A model generated the notes under the pieces. The model ran no database searches. It saw only the letters and a list, made by a program, of their open reading frames with translations, and was not told the origin of the DNA. DNA of 64,000 nt from Branchiostoma floridae. Lineage: Eukaryota > Chordata > Leptocardii > Amphioxiformes > Branchiostomatidae. The stretch lies in contig NC_049983.1 in assembly GCF_000003815.2 (NCBI RefSeq), positions 17,023,545 to 17,087,544 of the forward strand. The letters are read 5' to 3'. Below, piece after piece: positions 10,469-23,400 of this stretch. Position 1 is the stretch's first letter; every line of letters starts with the position of its first letter. A program made the position numbers and the translations under genes.

Positions 10469-13042
10469 CTATTTGGCCAAGACGTCCCTGACCAGACCAC
10501 GAAAGGCCATGTCCAACTCTGTTGCATGCTGGGAGCTGATCATGTGATACCGGATGTTGTTATCACGGCACCACGCCCCTACGTCACTCCCCTGCACCTG
10601 TAAAAAATAAGCTTATTGACAGTCATAGTGGCCTTATGGATTGTTAAACTGTCTATTGGGTACGTGTACGTAAAGTCTAAAAGTCAGACGCATAATTTTG
10701 CATAAATGTGTATAACTGTCACAAATTCAAATTTACTCCTCAGCTTACAAGGTTTAACCATCCAACATGGCGGACGGTACTTGCGTCATAGTCACATGGG
10801 TGTAAACATATTTTACATCTAACGAAGAGGAATTAAGCAGCAAAGCACACCTCAGAGTCGTCTGTAGACCTTCTGTTCCCGATAACCATGAAGGTCACGT
10901 CAGCACGATTCTCGACATCGCCGTCACTCGCTTTTTCATCACCATCCCCCTCATCTCGTCTCGTCACGCCCTTCTTCACGAATATTTTCACCCTTTGTCC
11001 AGCTCGTTCGGCGGCTCCCTGTAAATTGTAACAATCGGAGAATTTAGCCAATAGAATCAATTCCAGACACAGTAGTGACAGCACATGCAGAAAGAAACTT
11101 CTAGAAAAACAGTTTTAAAGGTTCTGGACGGAATTACCAATCTCAACAGTGTAAATAGTATATGAAATGATTTTCAGTGAACCGACCTACCTCGAGGACT
11201 AGATAATTAAAGAGCTTAGTGTGGACAAAATATTTCTCGCTTACCAATTAAATCATTTTGAATAACCACAAATGGTTGCTCACAAATAGTACAATTTAAG
11301 TGGTACGTTGACAAGTGTCGTTAAAAATTGCATCTTTAACACATTGAAAATGGGTTTAAGAGTTCTAACTTAACACTTACGACGATTTTGTCGACAAATA
11401 ATCTGACCGTCCTGGAAGACTCATGGGCACCCATCTTAAGCCTGGTAATCGTCTTGCTTAAGAAAGATAAATCTTCCTTCGACTGGGCGTTTTTTATATG
11501 AATGAATACAGCTAATGCTTGACTCTGATGTTTGAAGAAGATTTCCCGCCACGCTTTGAGGCTGTTGACGGATTCCGGATGTGACGTATCGTACACGAGA
11601 ACCACGGCGTCGGCCTGGCTGAAGTATCGCGAGATCATGGATCGAAATCTCGCGTCTCCGGAGGTGTCCCAGAACTGCATGAAAGTGAAAACAAGATTTG
11701 AAAGAAATATGGAAAAGCTATAAGAAAATATAAAGATTGACAAGATGAAGGAGACAAAGGAGGCAGTGTCTCTTGTGCATTATGCGTTTTCGCGCAATTA
11801 TCATTTTATGCAAATTCAGATTTAACCGGTGACTTCTAGGTTTAACCACCCAACATGGCCGACAATACTTACCTCATAGTTTTTACTGTCTCTGTTTATT
11901 TCTCCATATGATGTATTACACATTATCTCACCTGTAGTTTTACTTCTTTGTCGTCCACTGTCAAGTCTTTCGTCTTGAAGTCGATGCCCAACGTCGGCCC
12001 GGGGTCATCGTCCGATCGGTCAGCGTACTTGTTGAGGAGATAGGTCTTGCCGCTTCTGTAGATTTAAAGGAAATACGTGTGTATTCTTATAAACAGCTCG
12101 CACATGTATGTATATGGCAAACTTTCCTCTGCCCTGGTATTCATCGTACAACAGACACCATACACATTAAAATATTTGATATACTGAAGAAACTTTTTAC
12201 TCCAAATCTAATGCATCATGTCATACGATGACAAATAAAAACAAATACGCTGTACGACACAAACAAACCCTGGACTTACCCACTGTCCCCCAACAAAATG
12301 ATTTTGATATCTTCAGGCATCTGCTGTGAAAAGAAAATAAAATAAATTGAAGTAAAAAACACCTCCACAACGATCAGTCGATCAACGATCAATCAAACAA
12401 ACAATATTTTTTTGTTGATAAAATTTGGTATGCGTGTACCTTTGAGTCTTTTGTTGATTGTATAGTCTTTCTGACTTTCACTGCTTGTTCCTTTACACTT
12501 CCTACGATTGCCTGCTTGCCCATGTTGAATCCGTCAACAAGTTTCTGACAAGGGGCACACAGTAGTCCTCGCTCTCGCCTGGAGCCATGGCTCCCAGACA
12601 AGTCTGTCAACATTTGGTGCAGTTCTGATCTTCTCCGCTCGACAGCGCTGTTGTCCTCGGTCCGACTGCCCCTGACGTCGTTCCCGGACAAATGGTCACA
12701 AGAGAAGTACGATTCGTCCCACCTCAATTTGCTCGAAGAAAAACGATTCTTTTGGTCTTTTCTACAGGATTCTCTTTCCAGATGGATGAAGAAATAGGAG
12801 GGTAGACCCTCCACACCCCCATCTGGTAATGTAGTCGTCTGAAAGCACAGTGGGCAGGCGAAGTTGTCTTTTCCCTTTCTGACACATTTCTCAAGACACG
12901 TAACACAGAAGCGATGTTGACACGAGAGAGTCTTGTAAATGCAGAGTTTTTCGCGACAGATCCCACAAGTATCCATAATCTCGAACACAATGTCGCTCTG
13001 GGCCCTCGTAGAAGATTCAGTGTCGGCACAGGTGTCTGTCAT
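10469..13042 (-). CDS. RING / Rab-like GTPase fusion protein (paralogue 2)
   Basis: Six coding exons: 13042-12440, 12320-12280, 12055-11932, 11674-11381, 11018-10851, 10597-10469, joining in frame to 452 residues. Residues 26-66 are a canonical C3HC4 RING (C26, C29, C41, H43, C46, C49, C63, C66). The B-box of the neighbouring paralogue is essentially lost; only a SCDH remnant is seen. The G domain begins MPEDIKIILLGDSGSGKT (P-loop 212-219). Switch I has PTLGIDF as in Rabs, and switch II is WDTSGDARF. The region after it carries an intron absent from paralogue 1. The NKxD position reads VIGNRRST, and no prenylation Cys is present. The second and third exons are 41 and 124 nt in both genes, showing tandem duplication. 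Function is inferred only: a RING-type E3 coupled to a degenerate small GTPase. Confidence 0.9.
10751..10791. repeat. Intronic repeat, copy 1 (partner at 11839-11879)
   Basis: About 41 bp containing GGTTTAACCATCCAACATGG recurs with changes at 11839-11879 in another intron of the same gene. Probably an old internal duplication or dispersed repeat. Confidence 0.6.
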
Positions 13043-15094
13043 GTTGTCCGATCTTCTTCTCTTGCTCTACTTTTGATCTTCAAGTTTCGGGAAAGATTCC
13101 ATTCCTTTGCGTTTGTAGACATCAAATGAGAATGAAATCAGCAACATCGACACGAAAACATACCAAGAGGAATGTAATCAGACGCAGACATGTCCAAATC
13201 GGAACTCCAAAGTAACCAGAGAGGGACAGAACCACAGCCGCCAAGAAATCAGACGGTAAAATACCTCAGGCTTATGGACGGAACCATTAAACAACAGGAT
13301 TTTTTTTCGGAATTCTTTTTCAACGTATTTACTATCCGATACCTAGAGTAGTATTTTGATGTTGTTAGAAGTATTTATGTAAAGTAATGGAAACTGACTG
13401 AAACAAATGCTGACTGAACGAAAACGAATCATACTTAAAAGGGTGATCATCAGTAAATGTACTGGCTCTACCTTGTATACAGTAGTTATGAAACCGTGTC
13501 CCTGACTGAAAGTTAAGACGTGTGGCATTTCTCTTTTGTCTCTTGTGGATTATGTTGTCAGGAAGATATGCAAAATGCCCACAAAACGACAAACAAGCTT
13601 GTAGATACCGCGTACCGGAATACCAGCTCTATGATAGCCTATGCCTATGCCAGAAAAGGACACGAAACAATGCTTGGGCGGAAGAATGCGTGGCTAACTT
13701 ATAAGGTGTCACGGATTTTTTTATTTGATTGATGGAACTGGGTCACCGGAAACCGGTGTGTGACGTCAATGATGGGGCGGTTATACCGGTTGATGAACAC
13801 AAATACTGACCCTCTTTCAAACTTTTGTTTTCTAAAAACCGACTTTTGACCCCTTGCCCCTGAAGATACCCCAACACATCTATGAAGCCTTAATGCGAAA
13901 AATCCATCGGGTAAATAATGCAACAGATCTAGATTTCCTTAAGTGACAAACAAAAGACGAGAGAGGACCACAAGAACAGCGTGTATATCATTTCTATGTC
14001 ATCTTTTATTGTTTTCGTGAAACAAGAGAAACATGATATTGAATAGATATATAGTTTATGATATAATAGTAGACCCTGTTAAATATGTAGAATGAAATCG
14101 TTCGAAAACGATTCATGTCCTCATGCACATGCTGGCCGATACGATCAACTTACTGGCTTTAGACAGTCAAACTACAGACTTAGCTTCAAAATATACATGA
14201 ATAAATTGTATTTTCAAGGAGATTGAATTTCCTAAAGAAAGAATTTCACAGAAATTTTTACTCGTGTCAGCTCTCTTTGATATATTATATTTAATGCTAT
14301 ATTTACTTTATTTTATGAGTTATACAACTGTGGAACGCACTTCCACCCAATACACGTGGACCTATTATCTGTGTAGAGCTAAACCGGTAGTACTAAAAGA
14401 GGTGGTACTTAAGACGAAATTTATAGCTCAACAGGTAGCATTATGAAAATACCTTGTATCATCCTTTGTGTAATTGTATACATGTATGTATCATTGTACC
14501 TGACTTGTCATCTAATGTGTATGTATTTCTTATCCAAGGCCAACCCTGTTAGCCATGGCTCTTTATACCTTGGCTGACTGTAGTATATCAGCTCGTGAAT
14601 AAATACATGAGAGTTTAGACATTTGTACGTTCACAATTTCTACGTACACAGACGGTAACACAGTGTCTATCTCAGATAGACGTGCAGTTTATATATCTAC
14701 ATGTCAGATCGCATTCACCGAGCGGACGTTGTGCGATGATCATAAATCAGTAGAATTCTTATTAGGACAGTCCTTCGTGTCGTACAAAATCCATCTTTCT
14801 GGTGACGAAAAGGATCCTTCAGTAAGCGGTTGGCTCTGCCACAGCCTACTCGTAGTCACTAACAGACTCCCGCCTGACCGAATAGAAAAGGGGGACTTTG
14901 GCCAAATTATGAATAAAGCCAACGAGGAGTTGATTGGCTTAGGAGTGAAATGACCGGTCGGCGGAATTCTTATCTTTTGCCATCCAGCTAACACGTCTGC
15001 TTGGAGGCTATCAAAATCGTACGTCGGCCCATGATGATGTGGTTGTGTCATATTCACTCATGCAAAATTTCTAAAACGGTTCACTGTTGTGTCC
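13043..15094. other. Intergenic region upstream of paralogue 2 and downstream of the inositol monophosphatase
   Basis: No coding exon recognised. The part nearest 13043 should hold the promoter of the RING-GTPase paralogue 2. The part near 15094 should be the 3' UTR of the inositol monophosphatase. A minus-strand AATAAA at 14010-14005 would give a 3' UTR of about 1.1 kb. Confidence 0.5.
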
Positions 15095-18000
15095 TCAGTC
15101 TTTGGCAGATCGAAGGTAAACAGGTTCCTCGGTGTCTGGCTTCTTGTGGTCATGCCTCAGCCCGGAGGCGACCGTCTGCGCAAGCTCCATACTGGAGGCC
15201 GCCAGCATGCACCGTCCCATCAGGTTGAACGGTCCGCCTGTAGAAGCAACATGAAGTTCTTTACATAATATTGCTTGTGACACACTCCCCAGCTTGGCAC
15301 TTAGGAAAATTAGCAATCCGAAAACCAGAAGTAATTTTTAGTACAAAACTGGAGAAGTGTACTGATGATTTGAGAGTAAATTTCTGTTACTGTAAATCGC
15401 TACATTTACCATGTTAAAGTACTGTATGTCTATATCTCTCCCATCGTTTGGCGTATACGGCCCATCTCCGTTTCTATAGCCCTTGGGCCACACCGTTGTG
15501 CAAGCATTACAAGAAGGGGCTGTAGTGGCCTGTGTTCAAGTTCCACACTCTTTTTCATAAGTACGAAGTGTTGACTTAAGCAAGAAAAAGCATACTGTAT
15601 CATTACTCTTGGTTTGAAGCCGCAACCTTGCTATGAACTGATGGGTAAGGTTAACGTTATTGATGCGGACGTCAGAAACTGCAGAGCTTACATGTCTTTA
15701 TTGTTACTCCCAGGACTCCAACACATGGAATGCCAGCATGGCACTTTCTCAGAATGAGGCTGTCCCCTGACTATTACACTTCCCCGTTGGGGGGTGGGGT
15801 TCTAATACTTGATCATTGTCCGAGTTGTATATTGGTGGATTCATAACAAACCTCTTCAACTTGAAGACAACAGACAGCTTGGCTCACCTGCCGTATCTAA
15901 GACCACTCCCCCGGCCTCCCTGATGATGAGCGCCCCGGACGCCATGTCCCAACAGTGGATGCCGAACTCGAAGTAGACCTCGGCCGCGCCCTCGGCGATC
16001 TGGCACATGTTCAGCGCTGCCGTCCCGAGGTTCCTGATCCCTCGGCCCTGCTCCAGCAGGGACCTCAGGTTGTGGAACGTGTTTTCCATCTTTTGTGGCG
16101 TCAGCAAACTCTTGGCAGTCGTGACGATGAGGGATTCTTTTATATCCGTCGCCCCGCTGACGGAGATGCGTTTTCCGTCCCGAAACGCCCCCGTGCCTCG
16201 CGCAGCTGAGTACATGACGTCCAGAATGGCGTTGTACGTCACCGCAACCTCTATCTCCCTGTTCACGGAGAGGGCGATGGCCACGGCCACGAACGGGAAG
16301 CTGTGCACGAAGTTGTTGGTGCCGTCGATGGGGTCGATGATCCACGTGGGGTCGTCGGTCAGCTCGACCGGGACGCCCGCCGCTGTCGTCTCCTCGCCGA
16401 TGAACCTGTGATACAACAACGTTGCAACTGTGACTGAATGTGGTGTGTTCGGTAATCTGTTAGATACACAGAGCGTTTTAACTGTGAAAATGCAGTATGT
16501 TCTCAGTAACTTGTGAGATACAACAACGTTTCAACAATGAAAATGTAGTATGTTCGGTAATCTAGATCTGTTCGTTAGATAAACAACGTTTTAACTGTGA
16601 AAATGTAGTATTTTATGTAAACTAATGTGGTGTGTTCTATAACCTGTGAGATACAAAAACGCTTCAACCGTGAAATTGATGAAGTTTATTTTGTGGCCAC
16701 AAATGGTTTCATGAAAGTCATTATACATGTACTTGTATCTTTATGGCAACTAACTTTAGGATTTCATTTAGCGATTTCTTCATCTGCCATGCCATTTGTA
16801 CATGTACCCGGGTATAATACACTCATCGACAACCCCAAGTTTCTTATCTAACTGATTTTTTTAGTCTAAACTATCATCTATTCGCATTGCAATATCATTC
16901 TGTGATGTTACTGTAGGAAACTGTAATTAAATGTGATCCATGATGTAAAAGTATGAGTGGAAACGCAACAAAACAAACACGTTTGTACAAAATTTCGGCA
17001 TAAATGAAGTTCGTTTCAACTACGTAAACTTCTGGTCGCTGGATTTAGTGAAAGGGAGTTTAATTCTTAAACCGCGCCTTAAGGCAAAACCTGTCCAGTT
17101 CTGTAGGTATCACGTGAACAGTGCGTGTTGTCAGACAGGTTTGGCATGACTACTGCGTGACATCCGTATGGACATGTCGTTTGTTGTTAAGCCATGACAA
17201 CAGTCGTGTAACCAAGGGGCATGCTTTAAAGTCTTTCGGTGGCTACTCATGTGAGTCAAAATACTATAAACGTAGATATCCTTTCAAACACCTTACTGAC
17301 ATTATTGTAACTTCAATTTTAGACTTGAAAATAACTGAAAAAATGTTATATCGAGTTCCAACATATGAGTGAGGATCGACAAATCTGAGGTCAGGTCATG
17401 TCATAGCAAGCTACGGAAATTTCCAGTTGTTAATTTCCCAAATACTGAAAGGTCGATTTCCAAGAATCTACTTTTTCATGTTTGTAAGTCTATTAATGCA
17501 AAAGCTCTAATAGTCTATCCCCGTTCGCAGACTAGATAACGTTAGATATTTCAGACACTCATCATAACTAGTGATCACATTTGAATGACGACAATTGGTA
17601 CATGGTAATTGTGGTTACTTTGGGGGGATCTTCTTTTTCTTGCCTGAGTTTTTTTATGGACGCCCGCTGTCTACTCCTAGAGTTGTTTTCTTCAAGACAC
17701 TGGAGTATACCTAGTGGTCACTACATACATGTTCCTCTCTAGCTGCAACATCGTCATTATAAATCTGGCTACTATTATATATAATATTTGAATACAAGTT
17801 AACATGTAGCGTTAACGTTACTTGTTGAAAATCAGTCCTTACCTGTGTGTAGGGAACTTTCTTCTGAAGAAAGAGAACACCACCTTCTCGACGTTTTGGT
17901 CCGTCTCTGTCACCAGGTCTGCGGGGGAAGACTTCATCGTGACCGTCTTCTCCCTGTAGAAGGCGGACCGCACCTCTTTCCCGGCCATGCGGGCTGCCTC

Positions 18001-19263
18001 CTTAGCGGCCCCGAGCCATACCCGCCTCTGTTCGTCGGTAACCTGTACCCTCTCCGATTGCTGTTTGGTAACAGTCGTGTCGTCTACGTTGTTGTTGACG
18101 TTTGAGGGAGATGACACCATCTCCGGCAACTGATCAATGACAGGGGATCCCTAAAAAATGAAACAAAGTTAACGTTTATATTGTATATTGTATACCGCCC
18201 CATAGCGCACCAGGCTTGTTTGAAGAGTACAAGCTACATTTATCCAGATAGCATTTTTTATTTGATCGACCCACTTACACTGGAATGGACCCCTATTATT
18301 TTCAAAAGATGTTGTATGTTTTTAAACCGTAAAATAAGCCATTCGGTTACTCCATGCCAAGTGAGTAAGGCTATATATATTAAATAAACCGTATATGCAC
18401 AAACGTTTACTTTAGATTATACGAAGTTGTGATCATTATAGCCAATATACCCTATAACAGTGTCAATAATTATCATAAAAAGCAACAGAATTGTCTTTCT
18501 ACAAAAAAGTACATACATGTAGAAAGTTTGAGGACTCAAGTCGAGCAGACACAGAATATTAAATGTAGAGCAGTATACGTCAGAGAACCGCCCTCTACTG
18601 AATTATTCGGGAAAATATTGCTGTTTTCGTTTCTTTAGCTTGATATTGCGGTTTTGGTGTGGCTGTACTTTTCTATCAAATTTTGTTTATGTTCTGAATG
18701 GGTGGTATCCTCTAGACTAATGCCTTTCCACTCTACTTGCTCATGAGACCACACCCATGACCGAGTATTAACTCACATCAGGACAAGAAGGATTTGAAGC
18801 TAACTAGTTGAGGTTTGAAATACTGTCTGGATGTCAAAGAATAAAGAAAGCCTCAAGAAGACATACACACGGATATTATATCATAAGTTTTACGGGATCT
18901 GTGATTATTAAACCAGTATAAATCACTTCATCGAATACAACATAATTTGCAGTAATGGTAAATTGCCAATGTCAATCTCTCGGGTCAGCAAATTGTCTGT
19001 CGCAAGCACGGTGGGTTTTCTCAACAAAAATACAAAGAATTTGTAGACAAATTAATTTTCCGACTCGAAATAAAAATTTTCGACTCGAAAAATACCCTCC
19101 TTGTGCTACTGTTTCTACAACTTAACAGCCACAATAGCGAAACAAGAAGACAAGAAAGTAGAAAAATGTGTAACGCTAAAAAAAATTATCTCACCTGGAT
19201 ACTGAATTTGCCCATGGTACTGTACTGAGACGAGCTAGAACTGAGCAGCTCGCAAGTTGCCAT
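15095..19263 (-). CDS. Inositol monophosphatase
   Basis: Four coding exons: 19263-19195, 18150-17843, 16405-15888, 15237-15095, with GT-AG borders, give 345 residues. The enzyme hydrolyses myo-inositol phosphates to free inositol, supplying phosphoinositide synthesis, and needs Mg2+. Family signatures are present: the metal ligand GEE (Glu130), motif WIIDPIDGTNNFVH (Asp150, Asp153) and WDMASGALIIREAGG (Asp279). The last exon supplies the usual C-terminal segment. Against IMPA1/IMPA2 (about 277-288 residues) it has about 65 extra N-terminal residues, Ser- and Asn-rich and partly on a separate first exon. A Met at residue 17 (MGKFSIQ) could be an alternative start. Its motifs fit both IMPA1 and IMPA2, so no vertebrate symbol is assigned. 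A minisatellite abuts the acceptor at 16405. Confidence 0.94.
15460..15640. mobile_element. SINE-like dispersed repeat copy (intron of inositol monophosphatase)
   Basis: It shares the body GGCCCATCTC...TTTC...GCCCTTGGGCCACAC...GTGTTCAA...TTCCACACTCTTT with segments at 37565-37780 and 60405-60660. The 60405 copy ends in a tRNA-like head read on the minus strand, so this is probably a truncated member of that SINE family. Confidence 0.6.
16404..16680. repeat. Minisatellite of about 70 bp abutting a splice acceptor
   Basis: About four diverged units share TGTGAGATACAACAACGTTT and AACTGTGAAAATG(T/C)AGTA. The first unit overlaps the acceptor of the inositol monophosphatase exon ending at 16405, so copies of the acceptor-like ATACAACAACGTT lie upstream in the intron. 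Confidence 0.8.
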
Positions 19264-20431
19264 GTTGTCACCGGGTCGCCTGTTCTACGTGTCAGCTCAG
19301 CCTCTCCGCAACAACGATTTTTTGTCCGTCAACAAATAAACAGATGTCACCACGATCGTTACTATTGCGAGCACGATATCCGTGGGGAGGGGGGCACAGC
19401 GACGGGAAGACTTCAAAGATATAATTCCAAATGCCAAAAGTTGTCTGGGACAGAAAGTTGTCGATTAGCAAAGTCACATAGCTGATTAGCATAAAACGAA
19501 TAATTGTTAAAGGTCACACCAAATTTGGCAACGGTCCATCAGTAGCAGATGATTAGCCGCTGAACATCTTCTTTTGTGCGTCACCGTGACAGGTAAACCC
19601 ATCCAAACATTTACCTGTACACGTCACGCCCATTCTGTGGGCGATACTATGATTTATAATTTCTTTTGTTTAATTTAATAAGTAGGAAGAGTAATTCATT
19701 CAATTTTCTTTCAACACGAACAACATAACAACCCTTTCGTATACATGGCGTCGAGATTGACGTTCTTTGTATTAATGAAAAATAAGCATAAACCTGCAAA
19801 CGAACGAACAAACCGGGGGATTTAAATACCCTAATCCAAATGGTATGTCCCAAATGCACACCTGGTCACAAAGCATTGTGGGTGAAATCCAACATGGCGG
19901 CGTGCAGACGACACTAGCCGGTGTCTTGCCGGTTTGTTGTTTTTTCGCATTTTGTAGTGGTTTAGAATGAACACTGAGGCTGTTCCAAAGCACAAACAAG
20001 CAGCCAGAAAGATATAGACGGTTTGGGTAATGTTTCTTCCTGAGAACGTTGTAAAATCATGAGTTTACTTCATGGCATATGTGTCGATACCCTACAAAAG
20101 TGAAAGTTAAAGGGTAACATATGGTTGTTCAGGAATCGGTTTGCCGAAAATAATTTTCGTCTGCGTACACTGTTTGATTTTGAATGTCCTCTCCTGTATT
20201 GTTTTAAGGATTTTGACAACTTTTTGTCGTTTTTATATGGGGGGCTTATATCATCATCACCATGCAGCTTACTAAAAGGCTGTTTATATAGCAGAACAAA
20301 TTTGGTACTAAAAACTTCATCAGTTGTTGTAATCACGTAACTGCTGTTTACATTGAAACACTTGTGAAGGTGAAGGTTGCAATAAGTTTTCTTACTGGTA
20401 CTTCCCTTTTCTTTTAACTAGATCTCAATTG
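19264..20431. promoter_or_regulatory. Bidirectional intergenic region: inositol monophosphatase (-) and MFSD3-like gene (+)
   Basis: The start codons of two divergent genes are about 1.17 kb apart. At 19891-19901 AACATGGCGGC resembles the YY1 site often found just after a transcription start, with GCATTGTGGG just upstream. A pyrimidine-rich acceptor (CTTTTCTTTTAACTAG) ends at 20421, ten bases before the transporter start codon. A non-coding first exon near 19.9-20.0 kb is therefore likely. Confidence 0.55.
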
Positions 20432-23400
20432 ATGAGCAATGGCGCTGACAAGAAGGTAGCAGAGGACAAAACCAACATGGGGAACCTCCACTCCTACCTT
20501 CATTCATTCACTCATTCCAATATCCCCATTCTCACCACACTCTACTTCGTACAAGGCCTTCCATATGGCATCCAGGCCCGCTTTCTACCGATCTACCTAC
20601 GCGCGAAGAACGTCTCCCTCACCAACCTCGGTTTCATCAAGCTTCTCCTGTTGCCATGGCTACTGAAGATCGTTTGGGCGCCACTCCTCGATCGGTACAG
20701 CAGCAAACAAACATGGTTGCTCATCAGCATGGCGGGACTGATGCTTGCGAGTCTCGCCGGAGCTGCGATCGACGAGGAACACTTCCTGAGTCTGTGCGTT
20801 GTCGTGTTCTTCATGAACTTTTTCGCCTCCACGCAAGACATCGCGGTGGACGGAATTGCGGTGGCGATACTGAGTGCAGACGAGCTTGGGAAGGGGAACA
20901 CAGCACAGGTCGTCGGTTACAAGCTCGGGTCGATCGTTGGTGGGGGTGGACTGGTGTGGCTGAGTGACTACGTAGCCTGGCATCACTTGTTTCTTTTCTT
21001 AAGTGTCACCTACCTTAGCACGATAGTGTTGGTGTGCCAACTATCACAACTTCAGAATACTTACCTCAGGAACTATCAGTCTAAGTCTAACAGGGACTGT
21101 AAAGATATTGAGACGAAAACAGGAAACAAATGTGAATCAAACATGAATGGATACATCCCTACAAGTCACACAAAGGACCTGAAAGAAATGTGCAACAAGG
21201 AAACAGAAGGAGCTGATTATCACAGACCTGTTGACAGTACAGATGGAGAGAAGAAAAGAACAGGAAGAGAAGATGACTGGTGGATGTTGCAGGTGTTGAG
21301 GAGCCCTGGGACAGGATGGATGATTGTGTACTGTTTGCTGTACAAGTTAGGTACGTGTCATACTGTTACATTGTTTTAATATTAAAGTATCTCTGACTAT
21401 TAAAAGTAAAATACTTTATGATAGAGTGTGCAATGTATTACAATACAAATATCAGTTAACTTTGGTAAATGAATTGATTGAACAAATGAATAAATGAATA
21501 AAAGAATCGACACTTAAATTGCTTGAATTTCCACACAATCTTATTTATTGAAAGGCAAACTTGAATGCAATTTGAAATTGAAAGAAGGAATGAACGATTA
21601 CTGTCTATAAAGGAGAAATGATAAGCATCTCCAAGATTCTTTAAGACCATGTTTTTTTCTCCACAGGTGAACAAGGTGCCAACGGGATGTTCCCCCTGTA
21701 CCTGGTGGACCAAGGTATTCCCAAGGGAGCGGTGGGGATGTGGACAGGGGTGGTGGGACAGGGACTGTCCATTGTTGGGTCACTCCTGGGGGGATGGCTG
21801 CTCACTGGACACTCCAACAGGTATGAAAGGACTAAGGCTATTGGCTCGTCCAGAAAGAAGTGTTCATCATTTCCTAACGTTATTTGTTGATCTGGGTACC
21901 ATCCAATTCGTACCGGCCATTAGCAATTGGACGGCACCCAGGCTAGTTGTTTGTAGCCTGAATACCATCCTCCATAGTGACCGCTGGCTCAATACTTTCA
22001 CTTGCTAACCAACGTGGTTGTTTGTAGTCGACCGGTTTTGCAAGAATTAGACATATATTTGTATATTTATGTATGACTCTAGAAATACATAGCCTGGTAT
22101 TCACATTTTTCTTGGCCTGATTTGCTTCTCTGATTGCTTCCATGCTGAGTACTGTAGTCCGGCTCCCATTGATTAATTATGGGCACACAAAATATAGGCA
22201 AACTGTGGCTCTGAGTTACTTTACAGAAAAAGGACTGTGATAACTTGAAAATGTATTTTATGACAGTGTATTTCTTTGTTGATTAGGTTTTGAAAATGAA
22301 GAATCTTTTTATGTTTCAGAACGCCCCTTGACCTTCTTCACTTGACCTTCACGTTACGCCTGTTACCCATAATCCTGCAGATGGTGGTTATCTGGGAGGG
22401 GAACACGGGGGAGTTGTTGTATTCATATGGTATGTTGAAAATAGTCAGTTTTGAAATGCTCTTCATGTCAAACTTCTCCCCAGAACTCAAAATGTTTCAG
22501 TAAGCCCAAAGTCAATTTTTCTTTCCTGGATAACAATGATGTTGTAAATCTTTGTTGTCTTCTTGGTACAAAACTTTAACAGTCTGAGAAAATTTAACTT
22601 GTTCTCAGAACAAAATGTTCAGGATGTCTGCATGTGTGAGAAAAAAAAAGGCAGCGATTTATTTGTTATTAGTAATGATAAGTTCACGTTTCAGTCGTCA
22701 CTGTCAAAATCGTGAACATAAATATTATTATTAAACTTATTTAAAGCATATTGAAATAATCAGGAATCACAGTATATTAAACGTAACTGGTACAAAATTG
22801 ATGACCTGTCACATTCCAGCGAGGGTGAGAATGATAGTTGAGTGACACCTGCATGACAAATGGATTAACCTTCACAGGTGTAGGCTTCTTGGAATCCAGC
22901 ACATAGGCAGTGGTTTACAGGTGGTCAGCCAAGCATACAGGAATAATTATCATGGCCTCGGGTTACTGGACTTTTGTGTAGAAAAGTCTAGTGACACCTA
23001 CTAGAAAAAAAAAGCATGATTTTGAAAACACACTCACTCTCTCACTATCGATCCGGTTTAGCGTCCATTGAAAAAGTACCTACTGAAAAATTCAAGTAGT
23101 GAAAAATGCATCAAGAAAGAAGTTTACATGATATCATGTGTCTGTTGCTTTCAGGCTCCTTATTCATTAGTATCATAATGGTAGTAATTTGTAACAGGAC
23201 TATGCAGATTTAATGTAGATCACAATTCTTGTATGCTACATATGGTGTGGAGCCTGAATTTAGCATAAAACGACTTAGCCTGACAAATTTAATGTAATAC
23301 GTTGTAGTCACTGCCTTTCTTTCTAATTAAAGTGTAGTACTCCTCCAATGTAGACCAAGGAGATTACAGAGGGAGAATTATGTCTGTATAATCTCCTTGA

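Noticed and set aside
15884-16411. Long overlapping frames on both strands over the inositol monophosphatase exon
   Set aside because: GC-rich coding sequence keeps other frames open. Only one minus-strand frame has the phosphatase motifs.
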